From positions 1 through 34,546 of the forward strand of contig CANCPC010000020.1 in the NCBI GenBank assembly GCA_947379965.1: a stretch of DNA of 34,546 nucleotides, read 5' to 3'. A program made the position numbers and the translations under genes. The notes under the pieces are model-generated. The model did no database searches, had not been told where the DNA came from, and saw only the letters and a program-made list of their open reading frames with translations. Every line of letters begins with the position of its first letter. Position 1 is the stretch's first letter. The stretch is from Flavobacteriaceae bacterium. Lineage in GTDB: Bacteria; Bacteroidota; Bacteroidia; Flavobacteriales; Flavobacteriaceae. This document shows positions 16,531-25,156 of the stretch, piece by piece.

Positions 16531-16761
16531 TTTGCGAATGTATAAATAATTTTCTTTCAACCAAAAAAAAAGAATGATTTTCTTTAACTAAAAAAAGAAT
16601 TCTCTGAAATACTTGATTTTATTTAAGCAATAATCAGAAAAAAAGTTTTAAATCAGCAATTAAGCAACTATTTTAAAAATTATTACTTTATTTAATTCTA
16701 ATCTAATAAATAATATCGTATAAAATTTTCCGCAAACCTAAACTCAAAATGAAATATTACC
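16531..16761. other. AT-rich region between the outer-membrane gene and the phe promoter
   Basis: Apart from the phe promoter (16535-16564) I see no gene or clear repeat in this stretch. Confidence 0.5.
16535..16564 (-). promoter_or_regulatory. candidate promoter of the pheA leader
   Basis: Minus strand: TTG (16562-16564), 19-nt spacer, TACATTCG (16535-16542), one mismatch from TAnnTTTG. Transcription would begin near 16528, about 22 nt before the leader ATG. Confidence 0.5.
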
Positions 16762-16794
16762 AAATAAAAAAGCATCCGTAAAAACGAATGCTTT
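16762..16794 (-). terminator. terminator of the outer-membrane barrel gene
   Basis: AAAGCATCCG (16769-16778) and CGAATGCTTT (16785-16794) form a 10-bp stem with one mismatch, followed on the minus strand by a T-rich tract. It lies 25 nt past the stop codon. Confidence 0.7.
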
Positions 16795-16818
16795 GGTAAA
16801 ATTTTAGCAAGAAAACTG

Positions 16819-17406
16819 TTAAAAGTTTTTTGATATCCCAACACTAAACGCTTGTCCTAAACTAAAATTAAAACTTTTAGAATCACTTCCATTACTCGTG
16901 GTGTTTTTTAAAGTATTATATCCTAAACCTCCAATATTAAAGTTCAAACCAAATCCTTTTTTAATATTTAAAAACAAAGCTGGAGTTACACCCACATAAA
17001 ACCCATCCGCTTTGTCTGTATTAGTTGATGGATTAAATCCTCCTGTAGTATATGATTGATCCGCATTATGATATCCAATTCCTAAGTCGGAATAAAATGA
17101 AAAAATTTCATTAATTGGCTTAGAATAACGAATAAAACTACCTACAGAAAAACCATTAGATTTGTTATCTACCATTGTAGATGTAGTTTTTGAATTGTTA
17201 ATAGACGACTCAACGCCTATAGTCCAGTTATCATTATATTGATAACCCACTTTTGGAGAAAAATTAAAAGAATCATAATCCTGTCCCCCCGAATTACCTG
17301 ATTTTTGAGAAGAATACCCCACATTTCCAGATACTAAAACTGTTCCCTTTTGGGCATTTGCATAGCTAAACATAGCCAAAGCAAGAATCATTAATGTTTT
17401 TTTCAT
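16819..17406 (-). CDS. outer membrane beta-barrel protein
   Basis: 195 aa. It has a cleavable signal peptide (MKKTLMILALAMFSYANA, then Q), alternating polar/hydrophobic strands (VLVSGNVGYSS, NFSPKVGYQYNDNWTIGVES, GFSVGSFIRYSKPI, FYSDLGIGYH, KSFNFSLGQAFSVGISKNF) and a terminal Phe, the usual signal for outer-membrane insertion. It belongs to the general small OmpA/OmpW-like barrel class; the ligand or role cannot be told. It is a single gene with its own terminator, divergent from gldA. Confidence 0.85.
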   Translation of the reverse strand: MKKTLMILALAMFSYANAQKGTVLVSGNVGYSSQKSGNSGGQDYDSFNFSPKVGYQYNDNWTIGVESSINNSKTTSTMVDNKSNGFSVGSFIRYSKPINEIFSFYSDLGIGYHNADQSYTTGGFNPSTNTDKADGFYVGVTPALFLNIKKGFGLNFNIGGLGYNTLKNTTSNGSDSKSFNFSLGQAFSVGISKNF

Positions 17407-17525
17407 TGTTAATTTGTTTTGAATTTAATAAAATATTAACAATAACGATGCCAATTTATAAATAAAAATATTTTTAAAAATAAAAGCTTAGCTGTCAAAT
17501 AGTTATAAAGTATAAAAATTTGCAA

Positions 17526-17561
17526 TTTGATTTAGTACTTTACTTTTTCTGTTTACTTTTG
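17526..17561 (+). promoter_or_regulatory. candidate gldA promoter
   Basis: TACTTTTG (17554-17561) matches TAnnTTTG exactly. The nearest TTTG (17526-17529) is 24 nt upstream, slightly long. The ATG follows 17 nt after the -7 box, so the 5' leader would be short. Confidence 0.5.
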
Positions 17562-17578
17562 CATTAAATAAAAATTCC

Positions 17579-18475
17579 ATGTCAATAGAAGTAAATAACA
17601 TATCGAAAAGTTATGGTGCACAAAAAGCATTAGACGCCATTTCGTTTTCTGTAAAAAAAGGAGAAATCGTTGGTTTTTTGGGTCCAAATGGTGCCGGAAA
17701 ATCAACATTAATGAAAATATTGACCACCTATATCGCTGCTGATGAAGGATCTGCCGCTGTAAATGGATTTGATGTCAACACCCAAGCCAAATCCGTGCAA
17801 CAATCTATTGGTTATTTGCCAGAACACAATCCGTTGTACTTAGATTTATACGTTCGAGAATATTTGGCCTTCAATGCCGATGTTTATAAAGTCGCTAAAT
17901 CCCGAATCGAAGAGGTGATTCAGCTTACAGGTTTATCCAATGAAAGCCACAAAAAAATTGGACAATTATCCAAAGGTTTTCGCCAGCGTGTGGGACTTGC
18001 CAATGCTTTATTGCATAATCCTGATGTTTTAATTCTCGACGAACCAACAACAGGTTTAGACCCCAATCAGTTGGTGGAAATTAGAAATGTTATAAAAAAC
18101 GTAGGGAAAGACAAAACCGTTTTCCTTTCGACACATATTATGCAGGAAGTGGAAGCGATTTGCGACCGTGTCATCATCATCAACAATGGTAAAATTGTTG
18201 CCGACAAGCAACTGGATAACTTAATTTCAGCCGCAGCAGCACAAGTGATTGAAGTGGAATTTGACTATAAAGTCGAAGAACAATTGATTGCTAAAATCGA
18301 GAATTTGACTTCTTTCAAGAACACCCACGATATGATTTGGGAATTGACTTTCAATGCTGATAAAGATATGCGTCCCGCCGTTTTTGATTTTGCCAATGCC
18401 AATGGTTTGAAAACATTGCAATTGAATCAGAAAAACAAGAATTTAGAAGCGGTTTTTAGGGAGATTACGAAGTAG
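17579..18475 (+). CDS. gldA: gliding motility ABC transporter ATPase GldA
   Basis: 298 aa, ABC-type ATPase. Walker A is GPNGAGKST (35-43), the signature is LSKGFRQRVGLA, and Walker B with D-loop is VLILDEPTTGLDP, followed by the H-loop STH. Length, the start MSIEVNNISKSYGAQKAL and the C-terminal extension match GldA of flavobacteria, which works with the membrane proteins GldF and GldG in gliding motility. No gldF or gldG is present here, which is common for this split locus. A general ABC-2 ATPase cannot be fully excluded by sequence. Confidence 0.9.
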   Translation: MSIEVNNISKSYGAQKALDAISFSVKKGEIVGFLGPNGAGKSTLMKILTTYIAADEGSAAVNGFDVNTQAKSVQQSIGYLPEHNPLYLDLYVREYLAFNADVYKVAKSRIEEVIQLTGLSNESHKKIGQLSKGFRQRVGLANALLHNPDVLILDEPTTGLDPNQLVEIRNVIKNVGKDKTVFLSTHIMQEVEAICDRVIIINNGKIVADKQLDNLISAAAAQVIEVEFDYKVEEQLIAKIENLTSFKNTHDMIWELTFNADKDMRPAVFDFANANGLKTLQLNQKNKNLEAVFREITK

Positions 18476-18481
18476 TTGGAT

Positions 18482-18520
18482 AAAAAAAGACCTCAAAGGT
18501 TTTAAAAACCTGTGAGGTCT
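18482..18520 (-). terminator. long hairpin terminator between gldA and metF
   Basis: AGACCTCA (18488-18495) pairs with TGAGGTCT (18513-18520), and inside it AGGTTTT pairs with AAAACCT. Together this is about 15 bp with one mismatch and a 1-nt centre. On the minus strand it runs into T7, so it should end metF transcription; on the plus strand it follows gldA. The near-palindrome also resembles dispersed REP-like elements. Confidence 0.75.
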
Positions 18521-18560
18521 GAAATAAATTAGATACGATTGCGTCGTTCCTCGTAGTTCA

Positions 18561-19514
18561 CTAAAAAACCTGACTCGCTATTTGGTGAATATTATCTGAT
18601 TTTCCCATAGAATAATAATGCACGCAAGGCACACCAAACTCGATTAATTCTTTGGATTGTTGCACAGCAAATTCAATCCCAATTTGGCGAACAGCTGCAT
18701 TATCTTTTGCCTGTTCGATAGAATGAATCAAAGATTGTGGCATATCTAACCAAAAAACTTGTGGCAATAATTGCAAATGACGTTTTACGGCAACAGGCTT
18801 AATTCCTGGAATAATTGGCACAGTAATTCCGATTGCACGAGCAGCTTCCACAAATCTAAAATAACGCTGATTGTCGAAAAACATTTGCGTCACAATATAA
18901 TCGGCTCCAGCATCTACTTTTTCTTTCAATCTTTTTAAATCCGCTTCCAAACTTGGTGCTTCAATGTGTTTTTCGGGATATCCTGCAACACCCACACAAA
19001 AATCAGGTGCGTTCTCCATAGGTAAAGTATCGTGCAAAAACTGACCTGAATTCATCGCTTTGATTTGTTTTACCAAATCTACGGCATACGCATTTCCACC
19101 TTTTGTTGGTTCAAAATACTTCTCTCCTTTCATTGGATCACCACGTAGCGCTACCAAATTATCAATACCTAAATAATGACAATCAACCAATAAATATTCG
19201 GTTTCTTCTTTGGTAAAACCACCACAAAGCACATGCGGAATAGCATCTACTCCGTATTTATGTTGGATAGAAGCGCAAATTCCCACTGTTCCCGGACGCA
19301 TACGCGTGATGCGACGATCAAAAAGTCCGTCTTTCTCGATGTACACATATTCTTCTCTCGAAGTTGTAACATCAATAAAAGGAGGATTAAAATCCATCAA
19401 CGGATCTATATTGGCATACAAATCTTTGATATTACTCCCTTTTTGTGGCGGTACAATTTCGAAAGAAAACAAAGGTTTTCCAGCAGCGTTTTCTATATGT
19501 TGTGTTACTTTCAT
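18561..19514 (-). CDS. metF: methylenetetrahydrofolate reductase
   Basis: 317 aa. It reduces 5,10-methylene-THF to 5-methyl-THF, the methyl donor for MetH. TIM-barrel flavoprotein motifs visible are FSFEIVPPQKG near the N-terminus (catalytic Glu region), VALRGDP (residues about 123-129, FAD/folate contact) and GADYIVTQMFFDN. It is last in the metH1-metH2-metF run, 81 bp after metH2, so methyl donor and acceptor enzymes are made together. The spacer contains a tandem AGTCATAAAGTCT repeat. Confidence 0.96.
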   Translation of the reverse strand: MKVTQHIENAAGKPLFSFEIVPPQKGSNIKDLYANIDPLMDFNPPFIDVTTSREEYVYIEKDGLFDRRITRMRPGTVGICASIQHKYGVDAIPHVLCGGFTKEETEYLLVDCHYLGIDNLVALRGDPMKGEKYFEPTKGGNAYAVDLVKQIKAMNSGQFLHDTLPMENAPDFCVGVAGYPEKHIEAPSLEADLKRLKEKVDAGADYIVTQMFFDNQRYFRFVEAARAIGITVPIIPGIKPVAVKRHLQLLPQVFWLDMPQSLIHSIEQAKDNAAVRQIGIEFAVQQSKELIEFGVPCVHYYSMGKSDNIHQIASQVF

Positions 19515-19595
19515 TATTCTGTCTTAATGTTTAAAAGCCGAAGGTCGAAAATCAGCATCTTTGAGACTTTATGACTTTAGACTTTATGACTAATT

Positions 19596-22271
19596 TTAAT
19601 CTGCTATATTCGGATTCAACCATTTCATCGCCATATCCGTTGAAATACTTCTACGTTTGGCATAATCTATAACCTGATCTTCTTTTATTTTTCCAAGTCC
19701 AAAATACTTGCTTTCAGGATTTCCAAAATAATATCCAGAAACCGATGAAGCGGGCCACATGGCCATACTTTCGGTCAAAGTTACTCCAATTTCTTGTTCT
19801 ACATTTAGCAATTTCCAAATTGTTGGTTTTTCTAAATGGTCGGGACATGCTGGATAACCTGGCGCTGGACGAATTCCTTTATAGATTTCTTCGATCATTG
19901 CTTCGGCAGTTAAATTTTCATCTGCAGCATAACCCCAAATTTCTTTACGGATTTTTTCGTGTAAATATTCGGCGAATGCTTCTGCAAATCGGTCTGCCAA
20001 TGCTTTCACCATAATCGAATTATAATCATCTAAATCCTTTTCGAATTCGGCTGCCCATTCGTCAACACCAAAACCAGTTGTTACACAAAATGCACCCATA
20101 TAATCCGTTTTTCCGCTGTCTTTTGGCGCAATAAAATCAGATAAGGCAATATTTGGAGCGCCTTTTGTTTTCTGCGCTTGCTGACGCAAAGTCAAGAATT
20201 TCTCCAATAACTTTCCGCTTTCGTCACGTACTTCTATATCATCATCATTGACTTGATTTACCGGAAAAATTCCGTAAATCCCTTTTGCAGTCAATTTTTT
20301 GTCTTTCAAAATAATTTCCAACATTTCTTTGGCATCAGCAAAAACAGAAGTAGCTTGTTCGCCAACAACTTCATCCGTTAAAATTGCAGGATATTTTCCA
20401 AACAATTCCCATGTTCTAAAAAACGGCGTCCAGTCAATATAAGGAACCAACACATCCAAATCGACTTCGATGGTTTTTGTTCCAATGAAATTAGGCGTCA
20501 TCGGATTGTAATTCTCCCAATCCAATTGTAATTTATTTTTACGTGCTTCTTCAATATTCAAGAAATTCTTATCACGAGAACGATTCAAAAATGTTTCTCT
20601 AAAAGCGTCATATTCTTCCCGAATCGAATTCGTATACGTTTCTTTATCGCTATTTAATAAATTTCCAGCCACCGTTACGGCTCTCGAAGCATCGTTTACG
20701 TGAATCACGGTTTCTCTATATTGAGGCGCAATTTTCACGGCCGTATGCGCTCTAGAAGTTGTAGCACCACCAATCATTATTGGAATTTTGACATTTAATT
20801 TGTCTAATTCCTTCGCCAAATAAACCATTTCGTCCAATGACGGCGTGATTAATCCGCTTAATCCAATGATGTCTACATTGTGTTCGATCGCTGCTGCAAT
20901 GATTTTCTCTGGTGCAACCATGACGCCTAAATCGACGATTTCATAGTTGTTACAAGCCAAAACCACCGAAACAATATTTTTTCCAATATCGTGAACATCG
21001 CCTTTTACAGTTGCCATTAATATTTTCCCTGCGCTAGATGATTTACCATCTTTTTGAGCTTCAATATAAGGTAACAAATATGCCACTGCTTTTTTCATTA
21101 CACGTGCCGATTTCACCACTTGTGGCAAAAACATTTTTCCGCTTCCGAATAAATCACCAACGACATTCATTCCTGCCATCAAATTTATTTCGATAACTTC
21201 AATCGGTTTTGAAGCGGCTAATCGAGCTTCTTCAATATCTAATTCTATAAATTCATCAATTCCCCGTACCAAAGAATGCGTTAATCGCTCTTGGATGGTT
21301 CCTGAACGCCACTCTTGAACTGCTTTTTCATTCCCTTTAAAATCGCCTTTTACATTTTCTGCAAAGTCTAATAAACGTTCTGTGGCATCTTCTCTTCGGT
21401 TCAATAAAACATCTTCAACGTGTTCCAAAAGATCTTTTGGAATCTCATCATAAATCGACAACATTTCGGGATTGACAATTCCCATTGTCATTCCGTTTTT
21501 GATGGCGTGATACAAGAAAGCAGAATGCATCGCTTCACGCACCGTGTCATTCCCTCTAAAAGAGAACGAAACGTTACTCACACCTCCAGAAACGTGCGCA
21601 TGCGGCAAATTTTCTTTAATCCATTTTGTGGCTCGGAAGAAATCTAAAGCGTTCAGTTTATGTTCGTCCATTCCTGTGGCAACAGGAAAAATATTAGGAT
21701 CGAATATGATGTCTTCGGCTGGAAAACCAACCACATTAACCAAAATATCATAGGAACGTTTGCAAATTTCGATACGTCTTTCGTAATTATCGGCTTGCCC
21801 TTTTTCGTCGAAAGCCATAACAATTACGGCAGCTCCGTAACGTTTTATCAATTTAGCATGATGAATAAATCGTTCTTCTCCTTCTTTCAAAGAAATCGAA
21901 TTCACCACACTTTTACCTTGAGCCACTTTCAAACCGGCTTCGATAATTTCCCATTTCGAACTGTCGATCATCAAAGGAACACGAGAAATATCCGGTTCCG
22001 AAGCGATTAAATTCAAGAAAGTGGTCATAGCATAAACGCCGTCAAGCATTCCTTCATCCATATTAATATCGATGATTTGAGCACCACCTTCTACTTGGTC
22101 ACGAGCCACAGCTAGTGCTTCAGCATATTTTTCCTCTTTGATAAGACGCAAAAATTTTCGCGAACCGGTTACATTCGTTCTTTCACCAACGTTTACAAAG
22201 TTGGTTTCTGGCGTAATGATTAACGGTTCAAGACCTGATAATTTTAAATATTTATGTTTTGCTTCTGCCAT
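19596..22271 (-). CDS. metH: methionine synthase, folate/cobalamin/reactivation subunit (C-terminal part of split MetH)
   Basis: 891 aa. It holds the MetH domains after the homocysteine domain: the pterin-binding domain ([13 protein letters not shown] at 28-40), the helical B12 cap (about 310-410), the B12-binding domain with DVHDIG (425-430, His427 the cobalt ligand), and the AdoMet-binding reactivation domain with [12 protein letters not shown] (801-812). All key motifs are intact. The ATG overlaps the stop codon of the upstream half as TAATG, so the halves should be translationally coupled and made in equal amounts. Together they equal one full-length MetH, about 1,224 residues. Confidence 0.97.
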   Translation of the reverse strand: MAEAKHKYLKLSGLEPLIITPETNFVNVGERTNVTGSRKFLRLIKEEKYAEALAVARDQVEGGAQIIDINMDEGMLDGVYAMTTFLNLIASEPDISRVPLMIDSSKWEIIEAGLKVAQGKSVVNSISLKEGEERFIHHAKLIKRYGAAVIVMAFDEKGQADNYERRIEICKRSYDILVNVVGFPAEDIIFDPNIFPVATGMDEHKLNALDFFRATKWIKENLPHAHVSGGVSNVSFSFRGNDTVREAMHSAFLYHAIKNGMTMGIVNPEMLSIYDEIPKDLLEHVEDVLLNRREDATERLLDFAENVKGDFKGNEKAVQEWRSGTIQERLTHSLVRGIDEFIELDIEEARLAASKPIEVIEINLMAGMNVVGDLFGSGKMFLPQVVKSARVMKKAVAYLLPYIEAQKDGKSSSAGKILMATVKGDVHDIGKNIVSVVLACNNYEIVDLGVMVAPEKIIAAAIEHNVDIIGLSGLITPSLDEMVYLAKELDKLNVKIPIMIGGATTSRAHTAVKIAPQYRETVIHVNDASRAVTVAGNLLNSDKETYTNSIREEYDAFRETFLNRSRDKNFLNIEEARKNKLQLDWENYNPMTPNFIGTKTIEVDLDVLVPYIDWTPFFRTWELFGKYPAILTDEVVGEQATSVFADAKEMLEIILKDKKLTAKGIYGIFPVNQVNDDDIEVRDESGKLLEKFLTLRQQAQKTKGAPNIALSDFIAPKDSGKTDYMGAFCVTTGFGVDEWAAEFEKDLDDYNSIMVKALADRFAEAFAEYLHEKIRKEIWGYAADENLTAEAMIEEIYKGIRPAPGYPACPDHLEKPTIWKLLNVEQEIGVTLTESMAMWPASSVSGYYFGNPESKYFGLGKIKEDQVIDYAKRRSISTDMAMKWLNPNIAD

Positions 22272-23272
22272 TATATCGTTTCTGTAATTTTTCTCGGTTT
22301 ATAATCCTTTGCAACCTCAGCAATTAATCGGATGTGATCTGGATTTGTACCGCAACAACCACCGATAATATTGATTAAATTTTCGTCTAAATATTCCTTG
22401 ATTTGCGCTTGCATTTCTTTTGGCGTTTCGTCGTATTGCCCAAAAGCGTTTGGCAATCCAGCATTAGGATGTGCCGAAATATTGAAAGACGTATTTTGTG
22501 ACAATTGTTTCAAATACGGTTTCAGTTGGTGCGCTCCAAGAGCACAATTGAAACCAACGCTCAACAACGGAATATGTGAAATCGAAATCAAGAAAGCTTC
22601 AACGGTTTGCCCAGAAAGTGTTCTTCCCGAAGCATCGGTAATCGTTCCTGAAACCATGATTGGAATATCAATCTTGCGTTCGTCTTTTACTTCTTCGATA
22701 GCGAAAAGGGCTGCTTTGGCATTTAAAGTATCGAAAATCGTTTCGACCATTACTAAATCTACGCCACCATCAATCAAAGCTTCAACTTGTTGTTTATAAG
22801 CAATGCGTAAATCGTCGAAAGTTACGGCTCTGTAACCCGGATCGTTTACTTCTGGCGACATACTTGCTGTACGGTTTGTTGGTCCGATTGAACCGGCAAC
22901 AAAACGAGGTTTTGCTGGATTTTTTGCGGTAAATTCATCGGCTACTTCGCGAGCAATTTTTGCCGATTGAAAGTTTAATTCGTAAACAATGTCTTCCAAA
23001 TGATAATCGGCCATACCAATTGTGGTGCTCGAAAAAGTATTAGTTTCGACAATATCAGCTCCCGCTTCGAAATATTGTGCATGAATGTCTTTTATCGCTT
23101 TGGGCTGAGTTATAGACAACAAATCGTTATTCCCTTTTAGAGAATACGGAAAATCTTTGAAACGTTCTCCTCGGAAATCTTCTTCGGAAAAATTATAGCG
23201 TTGTAACATCGTTCCCATTGCTCCGTCGAGAACGAGAATTCGTTTTTTGATTTCTTCTTGTATTTTTGGCAT
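22271..23272 (-). CDS. metH: methionine synthase, homocysteine-binding subunit (N-terminal part of split MetH)
   Basis: 333 aa, a stand-alone homocysteine S-methyltransferase barrel equal to the first domain of MetH. The three zinc cysteines that activate homocysteine are Cys243 (VGFNCALGA) and Cys306-Cys307 (GGCCGT). It starts with the canonical [14 protein letters not shown]. It ends in a regular stop codon followed directly by the metH2 ATG, so this is a real gene split and not a frameshift. An ACTTTGCGCC/TTAGCGCC-type tandem repeat lies just upstream of the start (about 23283-23309). Confidence 0.96.
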   Translation of the reverse strand: MPKIQEEIKKRILVLDGAMGTMLQRYNFSEEDFRGERFKDFPYSLKGNNDLLSITQPKAIKDIHAQYFEAGADIVETNTFSSTTIGMADYHLEDIVYELNFQSAKIAREVADEFTAKNPAKPRFVAGSIGPTNRTASMSPEVNDPGYRAVTFDDLRIAYKQQVEALIDGGVDLVMVETIFDTLNAKAALFAIEEVKDERKIDIPIMVSGTITDASGRTLSGQTVEAFLISISHIPLLSVGFNCALGAHQLKPYLKQLSQNTSFNISAHPNAGLPNAFGQYDETPKEMQAQIKEYLDENLINIIGGCCGTNPDHIRLIAEVAKDYKPRKITETI

Positions 23273-23585
23273 AATTTATTTTTTGCCGCTAAGGCGCTAA
23301 GGCGCAAAGCATTGATTATTAATAACAAACGTTCAACCTATTGCATACTAGCCCTGATTACTTCACCTTACTTCTATTTTATTCGGAGTTCAGTGAACTT
23401 CGTTTAAAGCGACATCCTTTATGGCTGGAGTTCAGACGCAAAGTTAAAGCGAATAGCAGTACACGAGCGCAGCGAACTGGCGGAGCAAATAACTCCTGAA
23501 AGCCTAAAAATGATTTGCTTAACCCCAATTTTTGAACGCTGCAAAGTAAAGACATAGCGCAATTAATCGCAAACTTAAGTGGGTT
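23273..23585. other. GC-richer intergenic element between Met8-like gene and metH
   Basis: This 313-bp gap is more GC-rich than other spacers. Beside the metH ATG it holds a tandem GCTAAGGCGC repeat (23283-23309). Further on are two direct copies of GGAGTTCAG (about 23385 and 23427) and a small palindrome AGTTCA-G-TGAACT. An open frame of 58 codons (23555-23379, -) is unlike the neighbouring proteins in composition. I found no B12 or SAM riboswitch consensus. It looks like a decayed repeat insertion rather than a gene, and the metH promoter is not obvious. Confidence 0.45.
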
Positions 23586-24227
23586 TTATTGCTTGCCTTT
23601 TAAAGTTTGAGTGATTTCGTTCATTTTTTGAACTTTTTCTTCGAAATCTCCCTTTAAAGTTTTACGATATTCATTCAGGTTTTCGACCATTGAATTGATA
23701 TCGTCTGGGATTATTTCTTCGAAGAATTCGCGCAATCTTTTGGCAGTTGTTGGAGATTTTCCGTTGGTCGAAATGGCAATTTTTACGTGTCCTTTGGTTA
23801 CGATTCCGCCTAAATAATAGTCGCACAATGGCGGCGTATCAGCGATATTGCAAATTAAATATCTTTTCCGAGCCAAATCGTAAACACGTTTATTCACTTT
23901 TAAATCGTCGGTGCAAGCGATAACCATGTGGCGTTTGCGAAGCATCCAGCGATTGAATTTTTTGTATGTCAGTTTAACCGAAGGATGTTTTTGCGCTAGT
24001 TCTTCTAATTGCGAAAGAAACTTTGGCGCAACTACCTCAACATTGGCATTGGGACTTGACTTCAATAGAAACGATAATTTTTCTAAGCCTACATTTCCGC
24101 CACCAACAATGAGAACATTCATTTGGTGTAGTTTAAGAAAAACTGGATAAAGCTCATTCCTCTCCCCGACCACGCCATGGCGTGGAGCCGAGTCCTGAAT
24201 ATTGGAATGTGATTCGTTTTTTGACAT
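23586..24227 (-). CDS. precorrin-2 dehydrogenase / sirohydrochlorin ferrochelatase (Met8-like)
   Basis: 213 aa as drawn. It oxidises precorrin-2 to sirohydrochlorin with NAD+ and inserts iron, giving the siroheme of sulfite reductase. The NAD site is NVLIVGGGNVGLEKLSFLL (from about residue 32), followed by ACTDDLKVNKRVYDLA and ISTNGKSPTTAKRLREF. It corresponds to the N-terminal half of E. coli CysG, the other half being the separate cobA. Residues about 8-23 (from HSNIQDSAPRHGVVGER) are encoded by a C-rich repeat; the conserved protein begins around NELYPVFLKLH, so the true start could be the in-frame GTG just before it, but no close ATG exists. Confidence 0.9.
   Translation of the reverse strand: MSKNESHSNIQDSAPRHGVVGERNELYPVFLKLHQMNVLIVGGGNVGLEKLSFLLKSSPNANVEVVAPKFLSQLEELAQKHPSVKLTYKKFNRWMLRKRHMVIACTDDLKVNKRVYDLARKRYLICNIADTPPLCDYYLGGIVTKGHVKIAISTNGKSPTTAKRLREFFEEIIPDDINSMVENLNEYRKTLKGDFEEKVQKMNEITQTLKGKQ
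24159..24208. repeat. C-rich start-side repeat translated into the Met8-like N-terminus
   Basis: CCTCTCCCCGACC, then the 12-bp palindrome ACGCCATGGCGT, then GGAGCCGAGTCCTGAATATTGG. The flanks match the start-side arm at 33098-33140, but the inner stem is replaced. It is read in frame at the start of the Met8-like gene. Confidence 0.7.
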
Positions 24228-24272
24228 TATTCTATTTAACTATGCTTTACTAATTACAGATAAAGTTATTTA

Positions 24273-24347
24273 TTTTTAAACCATTGAGAAATTAAGGTTC
24301 ATTAAGGCTAAAAACTTAATTTTCTTAATTTCTTAATGGTTTAAAAA
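24273..24347. repeat. 24-bp inverted repeat in the cobA-Met8 spacer
   Basis: Arms 24273-24296 and 24324-24347 are complementary at 23 of 24 positions (TTTTTAAACCATT...ATTAAG type), with a 27-nt loop that holds a further ATTAAG copy. The hairpin would form in the cobA-to-Met8 intercistronic RNA. Confidence 0.8.
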
Positions 24348-24373
24348 AGGATTCATTTGATCGAAATATTATT

Positions 24374-25156
24374 TTATTCTCTAGCGTAAACTTTATTTGA
24401 AATCAATTCTTGGTGGAAGCTTTTCAGCTTATTACTTTCTCTTACGACTTCACCAATTACGATAATTGCGGGCGAGCTCAAACCATTATCTGCGACCACT
24501 TTTGTGATAGTATTTATGGTTCCAACGCCTACTTTTTCGTTGGGTAAAGTTCCGTTTTGAATAATCGCAACGGGAGTTTCGCCTTTGGATTCGTTTTGGA
24601 AAAGGGCTACAATTTGATCCAATTTACTCATTCCCATCAAAATCACGACAGTTGCCGATGATTGAGCTGCGAGAGCAACATCTTTGGATAATTTCCTGTC
24701 GGAAGTGGTACCAGTAATAACCCAAAAACTTTCGGAAACCCCTCTTTTTGTCAAAGAAATTCCTTGATTGGCAGGAACGGCAATCGATGATGAAATTCCC
24801 GGAATTACTGCTGTCGGAATTCCGAAACTTTCAATGTATTCGATTTCTTCGCTTCCGCGGCCAAAAATAAAAGGATCGCCGCCTTTAAGTCGCACCACGT
24901 TTCCGTAAGTCAATGCATTATCTACAATCAATTGATTGATTTGATCTTGCGTATATTCGTGACAGCCTTTTCTTTTTCCAACAAATATCTTGATGGATTT
25001 TTTTGGGGCATACGTCAATATTTCTTCGTTTGCCAAAGCATCATACAAAACCACATTGGCATCAGCAAGCGCTTTTGCTCCTTTGATGGTAAGCAAATCC
25101 GGATCGCCCGGACCGGCACCTACTAATGTTACTTTTGGTTTTATGATTTTATTCAT
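24374..25156 (-). CDS. cobA: uroporphyrinogen-III C-methyltransferase (SUMT)
   Basis: 260 aa. It methylates uroporphyrinogen III twice with AdoMet to precorrin-2, the branch point to siroheme. Motifs: VTLVGAGPGDPDLLTIKG (7-24), VVRLKGGDPFIFGRGSEE, VIPGISSSIAVPA and the TTSDRK region. It overlaps the sulfite reductase stop by 8 bp (ATG at 25156, stop at 25149-25151), implying tight coupling with the enzyme that uses the cofactor. The next gene is the Met8-like dehydrogenase/chelatase, completing siroheme synthesis. Confidence 0.96.
   Translation of the reverse strand: MNKIIKPKVTLVGAGPGDPDLLTIKGAKALADANVVLYDALANEEILTYAPKKSIKIFVGKRKGCHEYTQDQINQLIVDNALTYGNVVRLKGGDPFIFGRGSEEIEYIESFGIPTAVIPGISSSIAVPANQGISLTKRGVSESFWVITGTTSDRKLSKDVALAAQSSATVVILMGMSKLDQIVALFQNESKGETPVAIIQNGTLPNEKVGVGTINTITKVVADNGLSSPAIIVIGEVVRESNKLKSFHQELISNKVYARE

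Noticed and set aside
22269-22273. Frameshifted metH
   Set aside because: The two frames meet at a clean domain boundary with a TAATG overlap and complete motifs on each side, so a natural gene split is more likely.
23273-23585. Cobalamin or SAM riboswitch upstream of metH
   Set aside because: Neither strand shows the B12 box or the conserved SAM-I/SAM-II cores that I would recognise.
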